A stretch of 64,000 nucleotides of DNA, from NCBI RefSeq assembly GCF_001598355.1, contig NZ_BCYU01000014.1:1-64000 (forward strand). Direction: 5' to 3'. Within the stretch, counting starts at the first letter, position 1, and each line of letters opens with the position of its first letter. Both the position numbers and the translations under genes were made by a program. Positions 12,261 to 20,893 of this stretch are shown piece after piece. The notes below the pieces were generated by a model that ran no database searches, was not told the DNA's origin, and saw only the letters and a list, made by a program, of their open reading frames with translations. Source of the stretch: Sphingomonas asaccharolytica NBRC 15499 (lineage in GTDB: Bacteria > Pseudomonadota > Alphaproteobacteria > Sphingomonadales > Sphingomonadaceae).

Positions 12261-12587
12261 GGCGCATAGCCATAACCGGCAATACCCTGGACGGAGCGGA
12301 TTTTGGTGCAGGGCTAGGAACGAGGAGGGAGCGATGCATTATGCATCGTGACCGACGAGCGACGATGAACAGGTCGCCGTGTCCCCCGGACACGGCTAAA
12401 ACTGCCGGGGGCAGTTTTACCTGTTCATCATGCGCCAAAATCCGCCCGCCGCTTCGCGGTTGCGCTGGGAGGCGCACCGGCGTCGTCGCTTGCTTGCGCG
12501 TAGCTATCAGCTACGCGACTGCGCCGCGCTCCTAGCCAGCACGCCTCCCAGCGCAATCCAGGGCGTTGCCGGTTATGGCTATGCGCC
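12261..12587. repeat. 327-bp nested inverted-repeat element between lptD and surA
   Basis: The termini are 31-bp inverted repeats, 12261-12291 and 12557-12587, with two mismatches. Inside them: a 15-bp stem 12296-12310/12431-12445 (one mismatch); an 8-bp stem 12332-12339/12341-12348; an 11-bp stem 12364-12374/12419-12429 enclosing two 9-bp hairpins (12376-12396 and 12398-12418); a small hairpin 12449-12459; a 15-bp stem 12460-12474/12542-12556; and within that a 9-bp hairpin 12497-12517. Almost the whole element pairs. No convincing protein is encoded. It begins at the base after the lptD stop codon. It could be a MITE-like mobile repeat or a large structured RNA in the operon transcript. Confidence 0.85.
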
Positions 12588-14873
12588 TTATCGACCCAAA
12601 TTCTTGAATGCCAGCGTCAACAGGAAGCTGTTACCCGCCTTGGCGTCGCCAGTATTTTGATAGTCGCGGCGCCAAGTGAGGCCGAGGCGGAGGCAATCGT
12701 CCTCATATTGCACCCCCAGCCGATGACGGATCGGGTCGAAGCCGTCGGCGTTCAGCAGCTGCGGATCCTCGTTCTTGTCGGTCAGGTCGATCGTTGCCGA
12801 CCCGAAGATCGACCAGAAGCGCGCGAACCCGACCCGTCCGCCGACGCGAAGCTCCTCGCTGTCGCGCAAATCCTCGAGCGTCGGGCTGATGTTGCGATTG
12901 AGGCGGAGGTATCCGACCAGCAAATAGGTGCGCTTGTTGCCCACCGTGGCATCTATCTCGTTGCGGCGGATCGCGAAATTGTCCTTGTCCAGCCGGTAGC
13001 GGTGGACGATCGAGACGAAGTCGCGAACGCGAACTTCGGTGCGCCCGACGATATCCGACCAGCGATCGGTGAGGCCGGTACCGTCCGGGAAGATGGTCGG
13101 CTGGGTCGACAGGCGATAGCTCTGGCCGATCGTCGCGCTGATCGCGATCCCCGGCAGATCGAGCGCATAGTCGACGCCATAAGTGAAGCGCGTCGAATCT
13201 TCCCAGCGGTCGTAGCCGGGGAAACGATTGAGCGCGAAGAGATTGGAATCCTCGAGGTCGACCGCGCGGGCATCTTCGTTGGGAACGAGCAGGTTGGCGG
13301 TGGGCGGCGAGGCGACGATCTGAAAGCGCGGCGTCACCCGCTGCGTGCCGCCCATGAATTGGCCGATCAGCGGCCATTTCACGTCGAGCGCGAGCGCCGC
13401 GATCCCGCGCGTATGGAAACCACTGGCGCCCCGATAGCTGATGACCGAAGTCGCGACGGTATCGCTGGCGTTGTAAGCATCGCCGCGCAGATAGGCGGTC
13501 AGCGTCACTTCCTGCCCCCAAGGAGTGATCCGGCGCAAATCCCATTGCGCGCTGACAAAGGCGCGCTGGGTATCCTGACCGGCCGTCCGCGCGATGCTGA
13601 GCGTATTGACTTGCAGGTTGATGCGCCCGCCCAGGACGTCGTCGATCCGGCGGCGATAGTCGAATTCCGGCAAGGCAATCGGCTGCAGTCCCTGCCGGTC
13701 AGTGATGATATTCTGCCCACTTTGCGTGGTCGAGAGCCGAAGCGTTTGCACCGCCCAACCGTTGATCGCGAAATAGCTGTTGGCGTCGATTCGTTCGACA
13801 CTGAAGGTCGAGCGCAGCCGGTCGTCGTTGGAAATCTCGTAGCGGCGCAGGAAGGTTCTGTCGGTGGTCAGGCGCAGCGAGCCTGACACCGACCAATGGG
13901 GATCGAGCTGGTATCGCGCAACGCCGTCCAGATATCCGCGGAAAGCGGTTTCGGTCGTTATCGGGGCCGACGACGTCGCGAGCAGATCGCTCTGCGGCGA
14001 CACCGTGGCGTAACCGGTAACCTTGAACGCGCCCTTGGTCGACAATTGCTCATATTCGGCCTGGATCATCGGCGCGACGCTGGTGAACAGGCGCGGTGTG
14101 ATGGTCAGGCCCTTATTGTCGGCGAGCCGGAAATAATAAGGAACGCCGACCTCGAACCCGTTGGTGCGGCTATAGCGGATATCCGGGCTGAGAATCCCGC
14201 TTTGCGCACCGTTGCCGACTGGCGTCGACAATTTGGGCAGCGGAACGGTGGCGAAGCCGAACAGGTTGAAGCGCGCGCCAGTGAAATAGATGCGCTCGCG
14301 ATCGGGGCGATAGACGACCTTGACCGCGGTGACCTTCCACGACGGTTCCTTGGGACACCCGCCGGAATCGGTCACCGAACAGGGTGTATAAGCGGCCTGG
14401 CGCAAGGTGACGACGCCGCTCTCGCTACGCTCGCCCTTGACCGCGGCCAGCCGCCCGCCCTGTTCGAGCACAACGAGCATATTGTCGACGACGCCGTCCT
14501 TGAGCGTATCGGTCAGGTCGATCTTGTCGCCATAGGCGGTGTCGCCCTGGGGATTGGTGACCGCGATGTTGCCGATCGCCGTCACCTTGCCCGTCTTGCG
14601 GTTCCAGACCACCTTGTCGGCGCGCAATTTGTCGCCCGTGCGGTACATGCGGACGTCGCCGGTCGCCGTTACGATCTCCGTGTCGGTATCGTATTGTAGC
14701 GTGGTGGCCGAGAACTGAACTTGATCGGGATCCGTTGCCGCCGGCGTATCGGGCGCCGGCGGTGGCAACTCGACCGGGCGATCCTGAAGATCCTGCGCGC
14801 AAGCCGGTGTGGCGGCCGTAAGCGCGAGAAGAATCGCCGAGCCGGCCAGAAATGCGGAACGCGTGACGATCAC
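12588..14873 (-). CDS. lptD: LPS-assembly outer membrane protein LptD
   Basis: LptD forms the outer-membrane barrel that inserts lipopolysaccharide in classical Gram-negatives. A signal peptide (TRSAFLAGSAILLALTAAT, cleavage after CAQ or nearby) is followed by an OstA/jelly-roll domain (about residues 50-150) and a long beta-barrel ending FKNLGR. A cysteine pair, PCSVTDSGGC, lies in the periplasmic part. I chose the GTG at 14873, preceded by AAAAAGGG, over an upstream ATG at 14927. Sphingomonads are known to carry glycosphingolipids instead of LPS, so the cargo here is an open question. Confidence 0.94.
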   Translation of the reverse strand: MIVTRSAFLAGSAILLALTAATPACAQDLQDRPVELPPPAPDTPAATDPDQVQFSATTLQYDTDTEIVTATGDVRMYRTGDKLRADKVVWNRKTGKVTAIGNIAVTNPQGDTAYGDKIDLTDTLKDGVVDNMLVVLEQGGRLAAVKGERSESGVVTLRQAAYTPCSVTDSGGCPKEPSWKVTAVKVVYRPDRERIYFTGARFNLFGFATVPLPKLSTPVGNGAQSGILSPDIRYSRTNGFEVGVPYYFRLADNKGLTITPRLFTSVAPMIQAEYEQLSTKGAFKVTGYATVSPQSDLLATSSAPITTETAFRGYLDGVARYQLDPHWSVSGSLRLTTDRTFLRRYEISNDDRLRSTFSVERIDANSYFAINGWAVQTLRLSTTQSGQNIITDRQGLQPIALPEFDYRRRIDDVLGGRINLQVNTLSIARTAGQDTQRAFVSAQWDLRRITPWGQEVTLTAYLRGDAYNASDTVATSVISYRGASGFHTRGIAALALDVKWPLIGQFMGGTQRVTPRFQIVASPPTANLLVPNEDARAVDLEDSNLFALNRFPGYDRWEDSTRFTYGVDYALDLPGIAISATIGQSYRLSTQPTIFPDGTGLTDRWSDIVGRTEVRVRDFVSIVHRYRLDKDNFAIRRNEIDATVGNKRTYLLVGYLRLNRNISPTLEDLRDSEELRVGGRVGFARFWSIFGSATIDLTDKNEDPQLLNADGFDPIRHRLGVQYEDDCLRLGLTWRRDYQNTGDAKAGNSFLLTLAFKNLGR

Positions 14874-15035
14874 CAAACACCCTTTTTCCGGCGACGGTCC
14901 CTGACTGCCGGGCCGCCGGTATCGCATCCATGTCGCCGATCCGCAATCGCCGGCGCCCGCCTTTGCAGCCAGCGCAATAGCGGCCTAGAGAGGCGCGTCC
15001 AGCACGCATTTCGTGTTTTTGATTGAGGTTATTCC

Positions 15036-16493
15036 ATGAAGATCGAGTTCGCCGCCACGCCGCCTATCGCCGATGCACTGGTTATCCCGGTGCAAAAGAA
15101 CGGGCTCGACACGGCGATTGGCGGTCGTACTGGTCAGGAAGTGCTTGCCGCGGCGGCGGCAGCAGCGCGTTTCGAAGGCGAAGCGGGCTCGATTGCCGAA
15201 GCGTTTGTCGGTGCCAATGGCGCGGTGAACCGCATCCTGTTGCTCGGGGTCGGCGACGGCAACGAGACGGATTGGGAGCGCGCGGGGGGCGCGGTCACCG
15301 CGCGATTGCTGACCAATGCGATCAGCGCGGCGATCGATCTCGGCGCGGTCCAGCCGAGCCCGGCAGCGGTCGGACGGTTCGCCGGCGCGCTCGCCCAACG
15401 TGCGTGGCGGATCGATACCTATCGCACCAAACTGCCTGAAAAGCAGAAGCCGACCTTCGTCGAGGCTACCATCGTCGGCGCCCCAGACGGCACTGAGGCG
15501 GCGTGGCAGCATAACCTTGCCGTCACTGGCGGCCTCGACCTCACGCGCACGCTCGTCGCCGAGCCGCCCAACGTCGTCTATCCGGAAACCTTCGTCGAGC
15601 GCGTGCTGGCGAGCGTCGAAGGCCTGGGTCTCGAAGTCACCGTGCTCGGTCCCGACGAGATGGCCAAGCTCGGCATGGGCGCGTTGCTCGGCGTAGCGCA
15701 AGGCTCGGCGAGGGAAGGGCGCCTGCTGGCGCTCAAATGGAGCGGCAAGGGCGCGGGCGATCCCGATCTCGCCTTGGTCGGCAAGGGTGTGACCTTCGAT
15801 ACCGGCGGCATTTCGCTGAAGCCCGGCCCCGGCATGGAAGACATGAAGTGGGACATGGGCGGCGCCGGCGCGGTGGTCGGCGCGATGAAGGCGCTGGCCT
15901 CGCGAAAGGCCAAGGCGAACGTCATCGGGGTATGCGGCCTGGTCGAGAATATGCCCGACGGTAACGCGATCCGGCCCGGCGACATCCTGACCTCGATGTC
16001 CGGACAGACGATCGAGGTGCTCAATACCGACGCCGAAGGGCGCCTGGTGCTGTGCGATTGCGTCACCTGGGTGCAGCGCACGCATCATCCCAAGGCGATC
16101 GTCGATCTCGCCACCCTGACCGGGGCGATGATCATCAGCCTTGGCAACGAACATGGCGGCGTCTTCGCCAATGACGACACGCTCGCCGACCAATTGCTTG
16201 CCGCCGGCCGCGCCTCGGGCGACCTGTTGTGGCGCTTCCCGATGAGCGACGCGTACAACAAGCTGATCGACTCGCCAATCGCCGACATGAAGAATGTCGG
16301 TCCGCGCGGCGCCGGATCGATCACCGCCGCGCAATTCATCGGACGCTTCGTCGAGACTGGCGTCAAATGGGCGCATCTCGACATTGCCGGCATGGTCTGG
16401 GCCGACAAAGCGGGCAACACCTATGACAAGGGCGCGACCGGCTACGGCGTGCGCCTGCTCGACCGCTTCGTCGCCGACAATTACGAGAGCTGA
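15036..16493 (+). CDS. pepA: Leucyl aminopeptidase (M17 family)
   Basis: PepA is a cytoplasmic hexameric zinc/manganese aminopeptidase removing N-terminal residues from peptides. The 485-aa protein has an N-terminal macro-like domain and the C-terminal catalytic domain, with KGVTFDTGG at about residues 250-258 and the signature NTDAEGRLVL at 330-339. The GAGG Shine-Dalgarno precedes the ATG. In enterobacteria pepA is followed by holC, as here. PepA can also bind DNA in some bacteria; nothing here shows that role. Confidence 0.96.
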   Translation: MKIEFAATPPIADALVIPVQKNGLDTAIGGRTGQEVLAAAAAAARFEGEAGSIAEAFVGANGAVNRILLLGVGDGNETDWERAGGAVTARLLTNAISAAIDLGAVQPSPAAVGRFAGALAQRAWRIDTYRTKLPEKQKPTFVEATIVGAPDGTEAAWQHNLAVTGGLDLTRTLVAEPPNVVYPETFVERVLASVEGLGLEVTVLGPDEMAKLGMGALLGVAQGSAREGRLLALKWSGKGAGDPDLALVGKGVTFDTGGISLKPGPGMEDMKWDMGGAGAVVGAMKALASRKAKANVIGVCGLVENMPDGNAIRPGDILTSMSGQTIEVLNTDAEGRLVLCDCVTWVQRTHHPKAIVDLATLTGAMIISLGNEHGGVFANDDTLADQLLAAGRASGDLLWRFPMSDAYNKLIDSPIADMKNVGPRGAGSITAAQFIGRFVETGVKWAHLDIAGMVWADKAGNTYDKGATGYGVRLLDRFVADNYES

Positions 16494-16506
16494 ACGCCGG
16501 TCCGAC

Positions 16507-16947
16507 ATGCAAGTCGATTTCTATCACCTCACCGTCACCCCGCTCGACCGCGCCTTGCCCAGCATCGCCCAGCGCGTGGTGGCGGGTGGGGGGCGGTTAC
16601 TGGTGGTCAGCGACGACGCGGCCCAGCGCACCGCGATCGACCGCCTGCTCTGGACGTTCGCCGCCGACAGCTTCCTGCCGCACGGCCAGGCCGGCAGCGA
16701 GGACGACGCAGCCCAGCCGGTGCTGATCGGCGAGGCGCCCGTTCCCGCCAACGCCGCACGCAACATCGCGCTGATCGACGGGCGGTGGCGCGACGAAGCG
16801 CTCGATTTCGACCGGGCGTTCCACTTCTTCGACGGCGAACGCATCGTCGAGGCACGCGAGGCGTGGAAATCGCTCGCGACGCGCGACGGCGTAGAGCGCA
16901 ATTACTGGAAGCAGGACGATAACGGGCGCTGGTCGAAAGCGGCCTGA
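16507..16947 (+). CDS. holC: DNA polymerase III chi subunit
   Basis: HolC links the clamp-loader complex to single-stranded DNA-binding protein at the replication fork. The 146-aa protein begins QVDFYHLT, the usual HolC N-terminus, and shows the alternating alpha/beta pattern of the family, with [21 protein letters not shown] in the middle cut here into its key part RAFHFFDGE. The start at 16507 lies 13 bases after pepA, so the two probably form one operon. Alphaproteobacterial HolC proteins are divergent but this one is recognisable. Confidence 0.9.
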   Translation: MQVDFYHLTVTPLDRALPSIAQRVVAGGGRLLVVSDDAAQRTAIDRLLWTFAADSFLPHGQAGSEDDAAQPVLIGEAPVPANAARNIALIDGRWRDEALDFDRAFHFFDGERIVEAREAWKSLATRDGVERNYWKQDDNGRWSKAA

Positions 16948-17048
16948 GCTCGATCCCCATCCGAACGGGCGGGTTGCATCCCCGGCGCTCCCCGCCTAGG
17001 GAGCCGCCAGTTTTCCACAGCCCCAAAATAGAGGAGCGAGCGACCGCC

Positions 17049-17471
17049 ATGGCCGCCAACCGCACGTTTTCGATCATCAAGCCCGATGCCACCCGCCGCA
17101 ACATCACCGGTGCGGTCACCAAGATGCTGGAGGAAGCGGGTCTCCGCGTCGTCGCGTCGAAGCGCATCCATATGAGCCGCGAGCAGGCCGAAGGCTTCTA
17201 TGCCGTCCACAAGGAGCGCCCGTTCTTCGGCGACCTGGTCGATTTCATGATCTCCGGACCGGTGGTGGTACAGGTGCTGGAAGGCGAGAACGCCGTGCAG
17301 CGTAACCGCGACATCATGGGCGCGACCAATCCCGAGAACGCAGCGCCGGGTACGATCCGCAAGGAACTGGCCGAATCGATCGAGGCGAATACCGTCCATG
17401 GATCGGATTCGGACGAGAATGCGGCGATCGAGATCGCGTTCTTCTTCACTCCCGACGAACTTGTCGGCTGA
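17049..17471 (+). CDS. ndk: Nucleoside diphosphate kinase
   Basis: Ndk transfers the gamma phosphate between nucleoside triphosphates and diphosphates through a phospho-histidine. The 140-aa protein is full length, begins [10 protein letters not shown], and carries the active-site segment NTVHGSDS with His117. The ATG at 17049 begins the conserved N-terminus; the frame upstream is open but not conserved in character. About 100 bases separate it from holC, including a GCTCCC/GGGAGC inverted repeat, so it may have its own promoter. Confidence 0.97.
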   Translation: MAANRTFSIIKPDATRRNITGAVTKMLEEAGLRVVASKRIHMSREQAEGFYAVHKERPFFGDLVDFMISGPVVVQVLEGENAVQRNRDIMGATNPENAAPGTIRKELAESIEANTVHGSDSDENAAIEIAFFFTPDELVG

Positions 17472-17482
17472 TACCGGCGTCA

Positions 17483-18022
17483 ATGGCATTGTCGGCGGGC
17501 GCCGACTGGCGATTGAAGCGAGCGACCGCGGCGGATGCCGCGGCGCTGTCGCTCGTCGCCTCGGCCTGCTTTCTCGAAACGTTTGCCGGGCTCCTCGAGG
17601 GGCCCGACATCGTCGCGCATTGCGCGAAGGCCAATCATCAGGACGCGTTTCGCGATTGGGCCGAGGCGAGCGAAACTCGCGTCGTCGTCGCTGAGATTGC
17701 GAATGGCGCGGCGCCAATCGGCTATTCGGTACTGACCACGCCTAATATGCCTGCGGTCGAAACCCGCCCGGCGGACATCGAGCTCCGTCGCATTTATACG
17801 CTGTCACGTGTCCACGGCACCGGCTTGGGATCCGCGCTGATGGCACAGGCGCTGCTCGACGCGCGGGCAATGGGCCGCGAGCGCATGCTGCTCGGGGTCT
17901 ATGCCGGCAACGAGCGGGCGCGGGCCTTCTACGAGAAGCAGGGGTTCGCAAAGGTTGGCGAACGGCAGTATCAGGTCGGCGCTACGTTGTGCGATGACGT
18001 GATCTACGCGCTGCAGCTATGA
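17483..18022 (+). CDS. GNAT-family N-acetyltransferase
   Basis: This 179-aa protein has the GNAT fold: an N-terminal LKRATAADAAAL strand-helix, the central beta strands, the acetyl-CoA loop RVHGTGLGSALM (motif A, Q/RxxGxG type) and the C-terminal NERARAFYEKQGF segment (motif B). The substrate cannot be read from sequence; small molecules or protein N-termini are both possible. It follows ndk by 11 bases on the same strand and converges with the next gene. Confidence 0.9.
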   Translation: MALSAGADWRLKRATAADAAALSLVASACFLETFAGLLEGPDIVAHCAKANHQDAFRDWAEASETRVVVAEIANGAAPIGYSVLTTPNMPAVETRPADIELRRIYTLSRVHGTGLGSALMAQALLDARAMGRERMLLGVYAGNERARAFYEKQGFAKVGERQYQVGATLCDDVIYALQL

Positions 18023-18054
18023 TTGGGTAACGTCGGACCGGGTGGCGGCAATCG

Positions 18055-18672
18055 TCACTTGGCCGGCTTTTCCCTCGCCCATAGCGCATCGAGCCGCGCC
18101 GGACTCCCGCCGCGCTCGGCTAGGCTGGCGCCTTCGAGCTCGAGCTTGCGGCCGCCGAGCAGGCGCCCGGCGGTCTTCCAGCGAACTTGATAGATCGCCC
18201 GGTCGCTCTTCTTCGTGTCCCCGTCCCACCAGGTTGCGGTGATCAACACGGGCAGGCGGCCCTGGCGATCATCCGCGCCTTTGTCGGTGACCTTGAGCAA
18301 GGCGCGTTCGAACCAACTCGCGTCGATCTGCGGGCTGGACAATCCGGTCTGCGCGTCGACTCCCAATGCCGGCGGAAAAGCGACATCGATCTCTTGGATA
18401 CGGTGATCGGGATCGTTGAGCGTCAGCACCGTGTTGCCGTCGCGGGACGCTGTGAAGGCGACGAGCGATTTCTCGTTGCTCTCGGTCGCGCGTTCGGCCT
18501 GATCGGCCTTGCGGTCGGACCAGCTCATCCACAACCCGCCAGCGGAGACCAGCAAGGCGGCGATGCCGACCCATTCCGCCAGCGAAATCCAGCGTCGCCG
18601 GATCGCTGCCTTTTCGGCGCGTTCAGCGGGAGTCTCGACGGCAGGCGCGGGTGGGGGAGCAGAGTCGTTCAT
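18055..18672 (-). CDS. Membrane-anchored hypothetical protein, 205 aa
   Basis: A proline/alanine-rich N-terminus is followed by one membrane helix (EWVGIAALLVSAGGLWMSW, about residues 33-51) and a soluble, probably periplasmic or cytoplasmic, domain of about 150 residues. No known motif is recognised. The C-terminal part is rich in basic residues. It overlaps the MmcQ/YjbR-like gene by four bases and is the last gene of the purM-purN string. Function unknown. Confidence 0.75.
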   Translation of the reverse strand: MNDSAPPPAPAVETPAERAEKAAIRRRWISLAEWVGIAALLVSAGGLWMSWSDRKADQAERATESNEKSLVAFTASRDGNTVLTLNDPDHRIQEIDVAFPPALGVDAQTGLSSPQIDASWFERALLKVTDKGADDRQGRLPVLITATWWDGDTKKSDRAIYQVRWKTAGRLLGGRKLELEGASLAERGGSPARLDALWAREKPAK

Positions 18673-19046
18673 CGTCCACCGGCCTCCAGCAACCGGCGCG
18701 GAGCAACCATTTCCCAGCTCATCGCGATCCTGTCCTCAACGCGTTGCCAATCGGTCGTATCGCCGTTCAATTCCATTCCGACCCAGCCTGACGGACCGAG
18801 ATAGGGTGGTATGTGATAAAAATTGGGGTCCATCTCGACGAGCATCGCCTGTTCCTCGCGCCCGCTGGTCTTGACCAGGACAGCGGTGTGCCCGTCGCCG
18901 TGATGGTTGTGCCAGAAATAGGCGTAGACCTTGCCCTTCTCGATAAAAAAGGCCGGCGATCCGTGCGACAGCTTCTCGGCTGCTTCTGGGAAAGTCATGC
19001 AGATCTCGCGGATCCGCTTCAGGTCGGTGTCGGGATCGGGACTCAT
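18669..19046 (-). CDS. MmcQ/YjbR family protein
   Basis: This 125-aa protein has the compact CyaY-like alpha-beta fold of the MmcQ/YjbR family: the FPEAAEKLSHGSPAFF start, the central YAYFWHNHH, and PYLGPSGWVGMEL near the end. Members are thought to bind DNA or act in regulation, but the function is not settled. It overlaps both purN (ATGA) and the downstream gene, so translation is likely coupled in the purM-purN operon. Confidence 0.88.
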   Translation of the reverse strand: MSPDPDTDLKRIREICMTFPEAAEKLSHGSPAFFIEKGKVYAYFWHNHHGDGHTAVLVKTSGREEQAMLVEMDPNFYHIPPYLGPSGWVGMELNGDTTDWQRVEDRIAMSWEMVAPRRLLEAGGR

Positions 19047-19597
19047 CGCGCCGCGAAATCTGCCAGAACCTGCGGGTAAAGGCGATGCTCTTCCGCCAGG
19101 ACTCGCGCTGCCAGCGTGTCGGAATCGTCATCGGCCAGGATCGGCACCCGCGCCTGGCCGAGCACCTCACCCGCATCGAGTTCCTCGGTCACGATATGCA
19201 CCGAGCATCCCGCTTCTTCGTCGCCCGCCGCGATCGCACGCGCATGGGTGTCGAGACCCTTGTACTTGGGCAGCAGCGACGGATGGATGTTGATGATGCG
19301 CCCACGCCATTCGGCGACGAACTCGTCCGACAGCAGCCGCATATACCCGGCGAGCGCGACGATCTCGGCGCCGGCTTCACGGAGGGCCGCGGAAATCGCC
19401 GCTTCATAGGCAAGCTTGCCGATCCCCTTGGGCGACAGCGCGAAGGTAGGGATACCGTGCTCGCGCGCCCAGATCAGGCCCGGCGCCTCGGGCTTGTCCG
19501 ACGCGACCACCACGACTTCGTAGGCGTCGGTCGCATGCCCGACGATTGCCTGCATGTTCGACCCGCGACCCGAGATGAGGATGCCGATTTTTTTCAT
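19043..19597 (-). CDS. purN: Phosphoribosylglycinamide formyltransferase
   Basis: PurN formylates GAR with 10-formyltetrahydrofolate in purine synthesis. The 184-aa protein has the N-terminal phosphate loop SGRGSNMQ and the catalytic triad residues Asn103 and His105 in INIHPSLLP, with Asp141 in ELDAGEV. It follows purM after a spacer of 126 bases that contains GC-rich inverted repeats, so expression of the two may be uncoupled. Confidence 0.96.
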   Translation of the reverse strand: MKKIGILISGRGSNMQAIVGHATDAYEVVVVASDKPEAPGLIWAREHGIPTFALSPKGIGKLAYEAAISAALREAGAEIVALAGYMRLLSDEFVAEWRGRIINIHPSLLPKYKGLDTHARAIAAGDEEAGCSVHIVTEELDAGEVLGQARVPILADDDSDTLAARVLAEEHRLYPQVLADFAAR

Positions 19598-19689
19598 GAC
19601 GCGTTCCCCTTCCGTTTACGGGAGGAGCTAGGGGAGGGGAGGTTCGGTTGAGCAGGCATTTGAGAGGTTTCCAACAGGCCGTCCCCCAA

Positions 19690-19711
19690 CCCCTCCCGCA
19701 AGCGGGAGGGG
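19690..19711. repeat. GC-rich hairpin in the purM-purN spacer
   Basis: CCCCTCCCGC (19690-19699) and GCGGGAGGGG (19702-19711) form a 10-bp stem with a two-base loop. A related half-match (ACGGGAGGAG) occurs about 80 bases away in the same spacer. This looks like a small extragenic palindromic unit that might act as attenuator or mRNA stabiliser. Confidence 0.55.
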
Positions 19712-19723
19712 GGAAACGGCGCC

Positions 19724-20830
19724 TCACGCATTGTGCGTCGCCGTCCAGTTATCGCGCGCGCTCCAGGTGCCGGCCGAACCCTCCACGGTGCAACCGCGCG
19801 GCCCGGCCTCGATCGCGCCGATCGTCAGCACTGTTTCACCGGCAGCCGTTAGTGCGGCCGTCACCGCTTCGACGTCGTTCGCGGCAACCACGACCGCCAT
19901 CCCGACTCCGCAATTGAAGGTGCGCGCCATTTCCTCGGGTTCGATCGCGCCCTGCGCCTGCAGGAACGCCATCAGCCGCGGCTGCTCCCAGCCATCGGCA
20001 TTAATCCGGGCATGCGCGCCATCAGGCAGCACGCGCGGGATATTCTCGAGCAGGCCACCACCGGTGATATGCGCCAATCCCTTGATCCGGCCTTCCGCAA
20101 TGAGCGGTAACAGGCTCTTCACGTATATGCGCGTCGGGGCCATCAGCGCATCGATCAACAACGTGTCGGCGTCGAACAGGGCAGGGCGGTCGAGCTTCCA
20201 GCCGCGGTCGGCGGCTAATCGCCTGACCAGCGAATAACCGTTGGAATGTACGCCTGACGACGCGAGCCCGAGAGACACATCTCCGGCCGCTATGTCCTTG
20301 CCGGTCAGCACGTGGTCGCGCTCGACCGCGCCGACGCAGAAGCCGGCGAGGTCGTAATCGCCATCTGCATACATGCCCGGCATTTCGGCAGTCTCGCCGC
20401 CGATGAGCGCGCAGCCGGCGATACGGCAGCCCTCGGCAATGCCTGCGACCACGCGCTCGGCAACCGCGTTGTCGAGCTTTCCGGTTGCGTAATAATCGAG
20501 GAAGAACAAAGGCTCGGCACCCTGCACGATCAAATCGTTGGCACACATTGCGACCAGATCGATGCCGACGCCGTCATGGCGCCCGCTGTCGATCGCGAGT
20601 TTCAGCTTGGTGCCGACCCCGTCATTGGCCGCCACCAGTAGCGGATCCTTGAACCCGGCGGCCCTAAGGTCGAAGAACCCGCCGAATCCCCCGAGATCGG
20701 CGTCGGCGCCGGGTCGGCGCGTTGCCTTGGCCAGCGGTCCGATCGCGCGAACCAGCGCGTTGCCGGCGGCGATCGAGACGCCGGCATCGGCGTAAGTGTA
20801 GGGGCTGTTTTGGCGCTGATCTTCGCTCAT
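19724..20830 (-). CDS. purM: Phosphoribosylformylglycinamidine cyclo-ligase
   Basis: PurM closes FGAM to AIR using ATP. The 368-aa protein begins [10 protein letters not shown] and shows the PurM-superfamily motifs [12 protein letters not shown], the metal-binding [17 protein letters not shown] cut here to its core [13 protein letters not shown], and [11 protein letters not shown]. The ATG at 20830 matches the usual start; the upstream open frame runs into the divergent gene and is rejected. It is first in the string purM-purN-MmcQ and divergent from the DUF2066-like gene with a 63-base spacer. Confidence 0.97.
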   Translation of the reverse strand: MSEDQRQNSPYTYADAGVSIAAGNALVRAIGPLAKATRRPGADADLGGFGGFFDLRAAGFKDPLLVAANDGVGTKLKLAIDSGRHDGVGIDLVAMCANDLIVQGAEPLFFLDYYATGKLDNAVAERVVAGIAEGCRIAGCALIGGETAEMPGMYADGDYDLAGFCVGAVERDHVLTGKDIAAGDVSLGLASSGVHSNGYSLVRRLAADRGWKLDRPALFDADTLLIDALMAPTRIYVKSLLPLIAEGRIKGLAHITGGGLLENIPRVLPDGAHARINADGWEQPRLMAFLQAQGAIEPEEMARTFNCGVGMAVVVAANDVEAVTAALTAAGETVLTIGAIEAGPRGCTVEGSAGTWSARDNWTATHNA

Positions 20831-20893
20831 GTGATGCCGCGTAGCGACAACACGCTTGGATTTCCACGTCTGCTTCGCCAAAAGGGCGCCGAC

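Noticed and set aside
12181-12477. N-terminal extension of surA through the repeat element
   Set aside because: The extra residues precede a good signal peptide and lie inside the inverted-repeat element.
12261-12587. Guide-RNA (omega-RNA/HEARO-type) identity for the element
   Set aside because: Structured and mobile-looking, but there is no IscB/IsrB-like gene and I cannot match a known consensus from memory.
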